Shown: positions 1 through 5,743, counted from the first letter of the stretch. The stretch is 6,658 bases of DNA from JBEVMS01 sp040508515 (GCA_040508515.1 JBEVMS010000240.1:1-6658), one strand, 5' to 3'. Notes: generated by a model not told the origin, from the sequence alone. Made by a program: numbers and translations.

Positions 1-75
1 CGCGGGCGCGAAGTGCCGGTGCGTCAGGTCAAATACCCGTTCGTGCGCGACGGCAAAGCCTGCGACGGCATCTGA
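1..75 (+). CDS. gcvT: Aminomethyltransferase (glycine cleavage T-protein), 3' end only
   Basis: Frame 1 is open from the window edge to TGA at 73-75 and gives 24 residues containing VRQVKYPFVRDGK. The closing pattern of a short beta strand, then (K/P)xPFVRxGK, is the usual C-terminus of GcvT. GcvT is the tetrahydrofolate-dependent aminomethyltransferase of the glycine cleavage system. It takes the aminomethyl group from lipoylated GcvH, releases ammonia and forms 5,10-methylene-tetrahydrofolate. gcvH starts 113 bp downstream on the same strand, which strongly supports the call. Only the tail is visible, so catalytic residues cannot be checked. The few residues after the GK are an ordinary variable end. 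Confidence 0.85.
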   Translation, partial: RGREVPVRQVKYPFVRDGKACDGI

Positions 76-115
76 ATCGATCCACCCGGTCCGTGACGGA
101 TGCGGCGCATAGATG

Positions 116-142
116 TTGCGATGCCCGCGATCCGGCTAGAAT
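116..142 (+). promoter_or_regulatory. Weak sigma70-like promoter candidate before gcvH
   Basis: TTGCGA (116-121) and TAGAAT (137-142) resemble -35 and -10 boxes with a short 15-bp spacer. They sit in the most AT-rich part of the gcvT-gcvH gap, about 40 bp before the gcvH start. The spacer is suboptimal, so this is only a candidate for independent gcvH transcription. No glycine-riboswitch-like structure was recognised here. Confidence 0.25.
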
Positions 143-188
143 TACCAATATTCCTTAGTCCGAACCCTGCACTGGACGTACAACGATC

Positions 189-584
189 ATGAGCGAGATT
201 CCCGGCGATCTGAAGTTCCTCAAGTCCCACGAGTGGGCCCGTGTCGAAGACGACGGCCTGGTACGCGTGGGTATTTCCGACCATGCGCAGAGCCAGCTCG
301 GCGATCTGGTCTACGTCGAGCTGCCGGAAGTCGGCGCCACCGTGCAGGCCGGCAACGGCGTGGCGGTGGTCGAGTCGGTCAAGGCCGCTTCGGACATCTA
401 TGCGCCGATCAGCGGCGAGGTGGTTGCGGTCAACGAGTCGCTCAACGACAAGCCGGAAACGATCAACGAAGACGCTTACGGCGACGGCTGGATCTTCCTG
501 CTCAAGGTCGACAACCGCGCCGAGCTGGACGACCTGCTCGATGCCGATGGCTACGCCGAGCTGATCGAAAGCGAAGACCACTAA
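189..584 (+). CDS. gcvH: Glycine cleavage system H protein
   Basis: This 131-residue protein is the lipoylated shuttle of the glycine cleavage complex. It carries the methylamine group from glycine decarboxylase (P) to GcvT and the reduced dithiol to dihydrolipoamide dehydrogenase (L). The sequence shows the full lipoyl-domain layout: an N-terminal KFLKSHEWARVE strand pair (9-20), GISDHAQSQLGDLVYVELP (28-46), and the lipoylation hairpin VVESVKAASDIYAP with the modified lysine at K65. A YGDGWIFLLKV segment (97-107) and an acidic C-terminal helix follow. Length matches the family (about 125-135). The ATG at 189 is chosen because MSEIPGDLKF is a typical GcvH start, although the Shine-Dalgarno is poor. 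It lies between gcvT and gcvPA and is followed by an intrinsic terminator at 611-642. Confidence 0.97.
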   Translation: MSEIPGDLKFLKSHEWARVEDDGLVRVGISDHAQSQLGDLVYVELPEVGATVQAGNGVAVVESVKAASDIYAPISGEVVAVNESLNDKPETINEDAYGDGWIFLLKVDNRAELDDLLDADGYAELIESEDH

Positions 585-610
585 GCGTCTTTCCGCGCCA
601 GCACCCATTC

Positions 611-642
611 CCGCCGGCCGCCCTCGCGGCCGGCGGCGTTTT
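611..642 (+). terminator. Intrinsic terminator after gcvH
   Basis: A perfect 11-bp GC-only stem (611-621 with 626-636), a 4-nt loop CCTC, then CG and TTTT at 639-642. The hairpin starts 26 bp after the gcvH stop and ends 28 bp before gcvPA. It should end most gcvT-gcvH transcripts, so gcvPA would depend on read-through or its own promoter. The T-run is short, so termination may be partial. Confidence 0.8.
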
Positions 643-670
643 GAGAAACATCGCAAGCGAACCCAACGCC

Positions 671-2038
671 ATGCCTTTCATCCCGCATTCCGAAGCCGAC
701 GTCCGTGCCATGCTCGAGACCATCGGGGTCGAGCAGATCGAAGACCTGTTCGATGAAATCCCCGCCGAGCTGAAAGCTCGCGCCCTCGAACACGTGCCCA
801 CCGGCATGAACGAGATGGAAGTCACCCGGCTGATGAAGATGCGTGCCGCCATGGATGGCACGCCGCTGAACTTCGCCGGCGCCGGCGCGTACGAGCATCA
901 CATCCCGGCGGCGGTCTGGCAGATCGTCACGCGCGGCGAGTTCTACTCGGCCTACACGCCTTACCAGGCCGAGGCCAGTCAGGGCACGCTGCAGCTGATC
1001 TACGAATACCAGACCATGATGACCCGGCTGACCGGCATGGACATCTCCAACGCCTCCCTCTACGACGGCGCCACCGCGCTGGCCGAGGCGGTGCTGATGG
1101 CCGAGCGCAGCGTCAAGAAGGGCCCGTCGCGCGTGCTGGTTCCCGAGAGCGTGCATCCGGCCTACCGCCAGACGCTCAAGACCATCGTCGGTCTGCAGAA
1201 CGTCGAAGTGGTGGAACTGCCGGTGCCGACTGGACGGCTGGACGTCGAATGGCTGCAGCGGCAGAACTTTGGCGCGTTTTCCGCGCTGGTGATTCCGCAG
1301 CCCAACTTCTTCGGCGTGCTGGAAGACGTCGATGCGCTGACCGATTGGGCGCACGCGCAGGGCGCGCTGGCGATCGCGGTGGTCAATCCGATGGCGCTGG
1401 CGGTGCTCACGCCGCCGGGCGAGTGGGGCGCGGTCGACTCGGACAAGCGCGGTGCCGACATCGTCTGCGGCGACGGTCAGCCGATGGGTGTGCCGCTGTC
1501 CTCGGGCGGTCCCTACTTCGGCATCCTGGCCTGCAAGAAAGAATTCGTGCGGCAGATGTCCGGACGCATCGTCGGACGCACCACCGACCTGGACGGCAAG
1601 CCGGGCTTCGCCTTGACCTTGCAGGCGCGCGAGCAGCACATCCGTCGCGCCAAGGCCAACTCCAACATCTGCACCAACCAGGGCCTGTTGGTCACCGCGG
1701 CCACCATCTACATGGCGCTGCTCGGGCCCGAGGGCGTGCGGCGCGTCGCCGCGCACAGCATGCACAACACGCGTGCACTGCGCGATCGGCTGAGCCGTAT
1801 AGACGGCGTGAGCGTCACGTTCGATCAACCGATCTTCCACGAGGTTGCGCTGAGCCTGCCCAAGCATGCGCAGGAAGTGATCGAACAACTGGCCGAAGAG
1901 GACGACATCGTTGCCGGTTTTGCGCTCGGCGAAGAGTACCCAGGGTACGAGAATGTGCTCTTGGTCTGCGCCACCGAGACGCGTACGGCTGAAGATATCG
2001 AGCAATTTGCGCAGGCGTTGGAGCGCGCGCTCAAATAA
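671..2038 (+). CDS. gcvPA: Glycine dehydrogenase (decarboxylating) subunit 1, split P-protein
   Basis: This 455-residue protein is the N-terminal half of glycine decarboxylase in its two-gene form. With GcvPB it decarboxylates glycine and loads the aminomethyl group onto GcvH. Family landmarks appear in order: PHSEADVRAMLETIGV (5-20), FAGAGAYEHHIPAAV (68-82), EFYSAYTPYQAEASQGTLQ (90-108), a YEYQTMM..LTGMDISNASLYDGATA block (111-136), GDGQPMGVPLSSGGPYFG (267-284), and RTTDLDGKPGF..TLQAREQHIRRAKANSNICTNQ (303-337). Length is normal for GcvPA and about half of a one-piece GcvP. In this family the PLP lysine lies in GcvPB, which is absent here, so the missing PLP lysine is expected and not a defect. 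The ATG at 671 gives the standard MPFIPH start with a weak ribosome site (AAGCGAA). Open sequence upstream in the same frame is a shadow of gcvH. TAA ends it, with no close downstream partner. Confidence 0.96.
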   Translation: MPFIPHSEADVRAMLETIGVEQIEDLFDEIPAELKARALEHVPTGMNEMEVTRLMKMRAAMDGTPLNFAGAGAYEHHIPAAVWQIVTRGEFYSAYTPYQAEASQGTLQLIYEYQTMMTRLTGMDISNASLYDGATALAEAVLMAERSVKKGPSRVLVPESVHPAYRQTLKTIVGLQNVEVVELPVPTGRLDVEWLQRQNFGAFSALVIPQPNFFGVLEDVDALTDWAHAQGALAIAVVNPMALAVLTPPGEWGAVDSDKRGADIVCGDGQPMGVPLSSGGPYFGILACKKEFVRQMSGRIVGRTTDLDGKPGFALTLQAREQHIRRAKANSNICTNQGLLVTAATIYMALLGPEGVRRVAAHSMHNTRALRDRLSRIDGVSVTFDQPIFHEVALSLPKHAQEVIEQLAEEDDIVAGFALGEEYPGYENVLLVCATETRTAEDIEQFAQALERALK

Positions 2039-2136
2039 TTTCGGTCGACTCGCGTTCATCCAGACGGCACCTTTTGAGTGACGTCGGGGATCGTCGTATC
2101 GATGCTTTCGCGATGCCTTGCGAGTTTCGCGGCTGT

Positions 2137-2190
2137 GCAGTGGCTTTTTAAGCTAGATCCATTGCTGGCGCGGCTTTCGGGGCATTTTTT
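2137..2190 (+). terminator. Possible weak terminator for gcvPA
   Basis: GCAGTGG (2137-2143) can pair with CCATTGC (2159-2165), with one G-U, around a 15-nt loop. A run of six T lies at 2185-2190. The T-run sits about 20 nt past the stem, which is not classical geometry. The feature is listed because nothing better ends gcvPA before the next gene. Confidence 0.2.
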
Positions 2191-2220
2191 CTGCATCCTG
2201 GGTTTTATGTTTAGCCATCC

Positions 2221-2228
2221 AGATGTCT
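2221..2228 (+). promoter_or_regulatory. Candidate met box (MetJ half-operator)
   Basis: AGATGTCT matches the known MetJ consensus AGACGTCT at 7 of 8 positions. In register upstream, 2213-2220 (AGCCATCC) matches 5 of 8 and 2205-2212 matches 4 of 8. The downstream octamer matches 3 of 8. MetJ operators are tandem 8-bp boxes of uneven quality, so one good box beside a mediocre one is compatible with autoregulation of the gene at 2386. It lies about 100 bp before the proposed -35, further than in classic met operators. A single 7/8 octamer can also arise by chance. Confidence 0.3.
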
Positions 2229-2331
2229 CAATGAATTGCATGTCGTTGGCTTGAAAAACCTTGTGGGGCGCGCTCATGAAGCCGTTTTAAAGGTGATGCA
2301 AGCTACTAATTGCATGGCTAAAATTCATTGA
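2228..2331. repeat. 10-bp inverted repeat plus 9-bp direct repeat upstream of the MetJ-H1 gene
   Basis: TCAATGAATT (2228-2237) recurs as its exact reverse complement AATTCATTGA (2322-2331). AATTGCATG occurs twice directly, at 2234-2242 and 2308-2316. The right arm of the inverted repeat overlaps the proposed -35 hexamer. Paired copies spaced roughly 75-95 bp apart around a promoter suggest protein-binding sites that could loop DNA. The function is not known. Confidence 0.4.
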
Positions 2332-2356
2332 CAGTGGAAATCTTCAGGAATAGCTT
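2328..2356 (+). promoter_or_regulatory. Probable promoter of the MetJ-H1 gene
   Basis: A perfect -35 box TTGACA (2328-2333) is followed after 17 bp by TAGCTT (2351-2356), a weak -10 matching TATAAT at 3 of 6. The pair lies 30 bp before the start codon in AT-rich DNA. An alternative -10, TAAAAT (2319-2324), has no good -35. Confidence 0.4.
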
Positions 2357-2370
2357 TCGCTTCAACTGAC

Positions 2371-2377
2371 GGGGGAA
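2371..2377 (+). promoter_or_regulatory. Ribosome binding site of the MetJ-H1 gene
   Basis: GGGGGAA ends 8 nt before the ATG at 2386. It is the best Shine-Dalgarno in the window and supports that start, which also begins the MetJ homology. Confidence 0.7.
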
Positions 2378-2385
2378 CATGTGTC

Positions 2386-2973
2386 ATGGCACCATCGAAA
2401 TTCATCAAGCCATATGTCGAGCACGGTGAGAAGGCCGGTGCGGTACGCAAGATCACGGTCTCCATTCCGCTACATGTACTGCGGCTGCTGTCCGATGAAC
2501 GCACCCGCCGTCAAGTAAGCAATCTTCGGCACGCAACCAACAGCGACTTGCTGGTGGAAGCGTTCCTGCACGCTTTTACTGGGCAACCACTGCCAACTGA
2601 TGAGGAGCTGAGACGAACTATGGCCACTGCCAAAAAAGCCGCTGTAAAGAAACCGGTCGCCAAGAAGGCCGCCGCCAAGAAAGCCCCTGCCAAGAAGGTT
2701 GCCGCCAAGAAGGTCGCGACCAAGAAGCCGGTAGCTAAGAAGCCGGTCGCCAAGAAGGCTGCGGTAAAGAAGGCTGCCACCAAGAAGGTTGCCGCTAAAA
2801 AGCCTGCCGCCGCCAAGAAGGCCGCGGTGAAGAAAGTTGCCGTAAAGAAGGTAGCCGTGAAGAAGGCGGCACCGAAGAAGGCTGCTGTTAAGAAGGCTGC
2901 TGCTCCGGCCAAGGTCGTGAAGGCCTCCAAGGTCTCCGCGGTCAAGACCCCGGTCGCCAAGAGCAAGAAGTAA
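2386..2973 (+). CDS. metJ: MetJ-type repressor domain fused to a histone H1-like lysine/alanine-rich tail
   Basis: This 195-residue protein has two unlike halves. Residues 1-77 are a MetJ ribbon-helix-helix domain: YVEHGEK (10-16), the DNA-contacting strand KITVSIPL (22-29), DERTRRQV (37-44), NLRHATNS (46-53), EAFLHAFTGQPLP (58-70). From memory of E. coli MetJ, about 42 of 49 residues are identical over 22-70. Equivalents of strand residues K23/T25 (here K22/T24) and SAM-pocket residues R42, E59, F65 and L70 (here R41, E58, F64, L69) are present. The MetJ C-terminal helix is missing. From residue 83 there are 18 KK units (KKAAV, KKPVA, KKVAA types), then a looser basic end. The tail has about 43 Lys in 113 residues and no Asp or Glu, like bacterial H1-like nucleoid proteins. 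The MetJ half should dimerise, bind SAM and recognise met boxes, and the tail should bind DNA without sequence preference. The combined role is inferred. TTGACA and a strong ribosome site lie upstream. Confidence 0.9.
   Translation: MAPSKFIKPYVEHGEKAGAVRKITVSIPLHVLRLLSDERTRRQVSNLRHATNSDLLVEAFLHAFTGQPLPTDEELRRTMATAKKAAVKKPVAKKAAAKKAPAKKVAAKKVATKKPVAKKPVAKKAAVKKAATKKVAAKKPAAAKKAAVKKVAVKKVAVKKAAPKKAAVKKAAAPAKVVKASKVSAVKTPVAKSKK
2602..2622 (+). promoter_or_regulatory. Possible internal translation start at the domain junction
   Basis: GAGGAG (2602-2607) lies 12 nt before an in-frame ATG (2620-2622, residue M79). Starting there would give MATAKKAAVKK..., the form expected of a free-standing H1-like protein of 117 residues. 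This may be a fossil of the gene fusion or a working second start. The spacing is long, so use is uncertain. Confidence 0.3.
2632..2904 (+). repeat. Imperfect 15-bp tandem coding repeat (KKxxx pentads)
   Basis: Eighteen units encode KK plus three residues drawn from A, V, P and T. All are 15 bp except one 18-bp unit (KKPAAA, 2797-2814). AAGAAG recurs every 15 bp while the other codons vary, so the array is old or under selection at protein level. Gain or loss of whole units would keep the reading frame, so length differences between strains are expected. Confidence 0.9.
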
Positions 2974-3001
2974 ACAAGACTAAAAAAGTGGTAACGGATT
3001 T

Positions 3002-3031
3002 CTCTCCCTGCGGTGCCCAGCGCAGGGAGAG
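3002..3031 (+). terminator. Perfect 11-bp hairpin after the MetJ-H1 gene
   Basis: CTCTCCCTGCG (3002-3012) pairs perfectly with CGCAGGGAGAG (3021-3031) around an 8-nt loop, 28 bp after the stop codon. It has no T-run of its own. It may stabilise the mRNA 3' end or act with the next two hairpins as a terminator module. Confidence 0.5.
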
Positions 3032-3047
3032 CGCTTCGTAAGCGATT

Positions 3048-3077
3048 CGTCCCGGCCCATGCCGGGACGCTTCATTT
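3048..3077 (+). terminator. Likely intrinsic terminator of the MetJ-H1 gene
   Basis: CGTCCCGGC (3048-3056) pairs with GCCGGGACG (3061-3069) around the 4-nt loop CCAT, followed by CTTCATTT. The stem is strong and the tract moderately T-rich. A small CGCTT/AAGCG hairpin (3032-3044) sits between this and the upstream 11-bp hairpin. The CGCTT directly after this stem (3068-3072) could also pair with AAGCG (3040-3044), so alternative folds exist. Confidence 0.6.
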
Positions 3078-3268
3078 CTGGGGTGATGAAATGACGCGTG
3101 CGGCCCCTGCGGCGACCTGTTTCGTTCGAGCCTGCCTCTCGATTGCCGTGCGCACGCATAGGCGCTACCTTTTCCCGATCCGCGCTGCGGCGAGCCCCGA
3201 GGGGTTGGCTGTTCCCGACGGTCACCAGGGGAATGGCGCGGGTATCGGATGACACTCAGTGAGAGACC
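3078..3268 (+). other. Gap before the TonB-like gene, no gene recognised
   Basis: This stretch holds no convincing promoter or conserved coding sequence. A 53-codon open frame (3091-3252) is Arg-rich and featureless, so it is not called. The TonB-like gene must be driven from here or by read-through past the hairpins. Confidence 0.5.
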
Positions 3269-4285
3269 ATGGATACCCGATATATCCGTTTAGGCCGGCG
3301 TTGGCAGTTCGGGGCGGTGCGCCCGATCGCGCTGGCGATTGTCGCCGTATTCGTTCTGCTCGCGTTGGGAGCATGGCTACTGATCCTTCGTCCGCATCGG
3401 GAGCTCATGCTGGCCGACGCGGGTAGGCTTCCTGGCGGCGCCACTGTGGCCAGCGGAGGCGAGCCGGCGTTGGCCGACGTGCAGTCGATGAGTCTCAACC
3501 AATTATTGGCCGAGGCGCGCAAGGCGATGAACGAGCAGCGCCTCTTGGCGCCGGCCGGCAATAACGCGTTTGAGTATTACCTGCGTGCCTTGCAAAAGCA
3601 GCCGGGCAATCAAGTCGCCGCCGACGCGCTGCGCGAAACGTTTCCGTTCGGGGCCACTGCCGCGGAACAGTCGATCAACCAGCGCGATTTCATCGAGGCG
3701 CAGCGACAGATCGAGTTGTTGGCCAGGGCTGATCCATCCAATTACACGTTGACCATCCTGCGCTCCAAGCTCGATGCGCAGCGCAAGCTGCTTGATCGCG
3801 AGCAGCAGCAAGCGCTCGATCAGCAAAAGCAGCAACAGTTGGCGGCGAAGCAGTTGGAGGTGGCGCGTCAAGCCGATGCCGTGGCTGCTAAGCAGCGCAG
3901 CGAGCAGGCCGCGCAGCCAGTCACGCCGCCTGCCGTGGCGACGCGTGCAGCGCCACTAGCGGCCAGCGCTCCAACCAAGCTGACTGCATCGGTACGACCG
4001 GCGGAAGGCGGTCACACCGAACCGGTGCTGCTGGAGCAGGCCACGCCGCGCTATCCGCCCTATGCGATGCGCAGCGGTCAGGAAGGTTGGGTCGAGCTTC
4101 AATTCACGGTCGATAGCACTGGCTCTGTACAGGACGTGGTCGTACTCAATTCACAACCCCGGCACGTGTTCGATCATGCGGCGATCGAAGCGGTCAGTCG
4201 CTGGAAATTCCAGCCGGCCTCCGAGGACGGTGTCGCGCGTGCGGCGACCTTGATGCGCCGGATCCAGTTCAAGCTCAGCCAGTAG
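3269..4285 (+). CDS. TonB-family energy transducer with TPR-like and coiled-coil periplasmic segment
   Basis: This 338-residue protein is probably anchored in the inner membrane. A short basic N-terminus precedes one hydrophobic helix (about 19-40, RPIALAIVAVFVLLALGAWL), then a long periplasmic part. The C-terminal domain (about 253-338) has TonB_C landmarks: PRYPPYAMRSGQEGWVELQF, then FDHAAIEAVSRWKFQP. Such domains touch the TonB box of outer-membrane receptors and pass on energy from ExbB/ExbD. The middle is atypical. Two TPR-like stretches (about 91-122 and 131-168, with YYLRALQKQPGN) are followed by a Gln-rich probable coiled coil (170-215) and a short Ala/Pro linker. The usual EP/KP-rich spacer is absent, as is any histidine in the membrane helix (E. 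coli TonB uses His20). It may be an accessory TonB or serve another envelope machine. ATG 3269 keeps the membrane anchor; the ribosome site (GAGAGA, very close) is weak. exbB/exbD are not adjacent. Confidence 0.88.
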   Translation: MDTRYIRLGRRWQFGAVRPIALAIVAVFVLLALGAWLLILRPHRELMLADAGRLPGGATVASGGEPALADVQSMSLNQLLAEARKAMNEQRLLAPAGNNAFEYYLRALQKQPGNQVAADALRETFPFGATAAEQSINQRDFIEAQRQIELLARADPSNYTLTILRSKLDAQRKLLDREQQQALDQQKQQQLAAKQLEVARQADAVAAKQRSEQAAQPVTPPAVATRAAPLAASAPTKLTASVRPAEGGHTEPVLLEQATPRYPPYAMRSGQEGWVELQFTVDSTGSVQDVVVLNSQPRHVFDHAAIEAVSRWKFQPASEDGVARAATLMRRIQFKLSQ

Positions 4286-4363
4286 CTCAACGGCCGATAG
4301 GGGACAAGGCCAGCCGCGCAGGCATGCTCGGGCGCCAAGGCGATCCGGTGTTAGCTGGCTGAG
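4274..4363. repeat. 9-bp inverted repeat across the convergent gene junction
   Basis: CTCAGCCAG (4274-4282), at the last codons of the TonB-like gene, is the exact reverse complement of CTGGCTGAG (4355-4363), 19 bp before the hydrolase stop. Nearly the whole convergent gap lies between the arms. The 72-nt loop is too long for a classical terminator, and no other terminator is evident here. Confidence 0.3.
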
Positions 4364-4381
4364 GCGGCGGTGGTTGAGGGA

Positions 4382-5743
4382 TCAGTGGCCGCCGTTGGCG
4401 CGCTTACGCGGCTTGCTGGGTGGCTTGGTCTTACCTTTGTTCTTACTCGGCGCGGCGACCTTGCTCTCGTTGGCCTTGCGGTGTGGCGTCACGGCCTTGG
4501 CCAGCGGCGCATCCAGCCCGGACCAATCCTGGTGTGGCAAGCCCAGCAAGGCGTCGAACATCATCGGCATCAGGCCGGCCGGTACCGGGCCGCCGGAGTT
4601 CCACAGCGAAACCACGCCGGCGTGGAACTTGGGGAAGAAGCCGATCATGGTGCGATAGCCTTCCACTTCACCGGCGTGGAAGATTAGCGTCTCGCCGCCG
4701 TAAGTGAACACGCGCCAGCCCAGCGCGTAATGCGCCGCGGTGACTCGGCCGCGCCGCCACGGCGTGGAGCGCTGTTCGCTGGGCGTATTGATGGCCGGTG
4801 CGTGCAGGACGTCCAGCAATTGCGCCGGTAAGACGTCCGGACGGCCGCCCATCTGCGCGATTAGCCACTGCTCCATATCGCGGATGCTGGCATTGACGCC
4901 GGCGGCCGGGGCCACGCGGTAATAGTTTTCGTTGGGCTCAAACGGGGTCCAGTGGCCGGGCAGGCCACGGTGCGGGCGTGCCCAGCTAGCGCTCGACTCC
5001 AGCGCGTCGCGACCGTAGCTGGCGGTCTTCATGCCCAGCGGGTAGAAGATGCGCTTGTCCACTTCGCGGTAGTAGAAGTCGCCGGTACGCGCGTAGACCA
5101 CGTCGCCGATCAGGCTGAAGGCGACGTTCTGGTAGCCGTAGCATTGGCCCACGCCGCAGGTCAGGTCCACTTCGTCCAGCTTGCGCACCAGCTCTTCGTA
5201 GGGGACGTTGTCTTCAAGCATATTGTCGTAGGTGTTGCGCGGCAGGCCCAGGCGCTGACCGAGGATGTCGCCGACGGTAGCCTCTGCTGAAGCCTGCGCG
5301 TCCTTGAGCTTGAAGAATGGCAACACGTCGATCAGCTTGGTGTCCCAACTGAAGCGCCCATCGCGCACCAGTAGCGCGGTCAGCGCGGTAGCGAACGCCT
5401 TGGACAGCGAGGCCAGACGAAACACCGTATTGGGTGTGATCGGCTGATGGGTGGCCGCATCGGCATAGCCCTGCGTGTGCTCGTAGACCACCTTGTCGTC
5501 GACCACCACGGCAGTGGCCAGGCCGACCACGTCGTCGCGTTGCTCGATCTGCTTGAGCCAGCCCTGGTAATCGGCGATCGCCTGCTTGACCTGGCTGGGC
5601 GGCAAAATCTGGCGCTCAACCTGGTTGCTTACCACCACCGGGGGAGGCTGCGATTTGTCGAGGGTGTGCTGGTGCGCGCGCAGCGGCATGCTGAGCAGGG
5701 TGCTGACGCCAAGGGCCAGCATGAAAAATTGTCGAAACGGCAT
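4382..5743 (-). CDS. Secreted serine hydrolase, beta-lactamase/class C esterase family
   Basis: This 453-residue enzyme belongs to the serine beta-lactamase/D-Ala-D-Ala peptidase/family VIII esterase superfamily. The signature residues are visible: nucleophile motif S-x-x-K as SLSK (S112, K115), YxN as YQN (Y204-N206), and HAG (H356-G358) at the position of the KTG box. HxG there is usual for esterase/LACTB-type members and argues against a true drug-hydrolysing AmpC. The start at 5743 is chosen because MPFRQFFMLALGVSTLLSMPLRA is a clear signal peptide, with likely cleavage near residue 23. An ATG 39 codons upstream would put charged residues before it. The product should be periplasmic or exported. 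The C-terminus (about 416-453) is an odd Lys/Arg/Pro-rich tail ending KPRKRANGGH, perhaps for binding an acidic surface. The substrate cannot be read from sequence. It is convergent with the TonB-like gene and has a weak ribosome site. Confidence 0.9.
   Translation of the reverse strand: MPFRQFFMLALGVSTLLSMPLRAHQHTLDKSQPPPVVVSNQVERQILPPSQVKQAIADYQGWLKQIEQRDDVVGLATAVVVDDKVVYEHTQGYADAATHQPITPNTVFRLASLSKAFATALTALLVRDGRFSWDTKLIDVLPFFKLKDAQASAEATVGDILGQRLGLPRNTYDNMLEDNVPYEELVRKLDEVDLTCGVGQCYGYQNVAFSLIGDVVYARTGDFYYREVDKRIFYPLGMKTASYGRDALESSASWARPHRGLPGHWTPFEPNENYYRVAPAAGVNASIRDMEQWLIAQMGGRPDVLPAQLLDVLHAPAINTPSEQRSTPWRRGRVTAAHYALGWRVFTYGGETLIFHAGEVEGYRTMIGFFPKFHAGVVSLWNSGGPVPAGLMPMMFDALLGLPHQDWSGLDAPLAKAVTPHRKANESKVAAPSKNKGKTKPPSKPRKRANGGH

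Noticed and set aside
76..188. Glycine riboswitch in the gcvT-gcvH gap
   Set aside because: The gap is short and shows none of the conserved stem-loop pattern of a glycine aptamer that I could recognise.
233..670. Upstream extension of the gcvPA frame
   Set aside because: This stretch is out of frame across gcvH, reads as Arg-rich nonsense and crosses the terminator. GcvPA homology begins at 671.
581..2059. 492-codon open frame antisense to gcvPA
   Set aside because: It is a mirror of a GC-rich gene, with no domain, and His/Arg/Gly-rich as expected for antisense translation.
2632..2904. CRISPR-like periodic repeats
   Set aside because: The 15-bp period lies inside a coding frame with no spacers, so it is a protein repeat.
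2511..2966. Minus-strand frame that looks like a hydrophobic membrane protein
   Set aside because: Antisense of AAG/GCC codons gives Phe/Leu/Ala runs. It is a by-product of the lysine-alanine repeat.
3091..3252. Small open frame before the TonB-like gene, near GGGGTGATGA
   Set aside because: It is a 53-residue Arg-rich peptide with no recognisable pattern, and high GC explains the openness.
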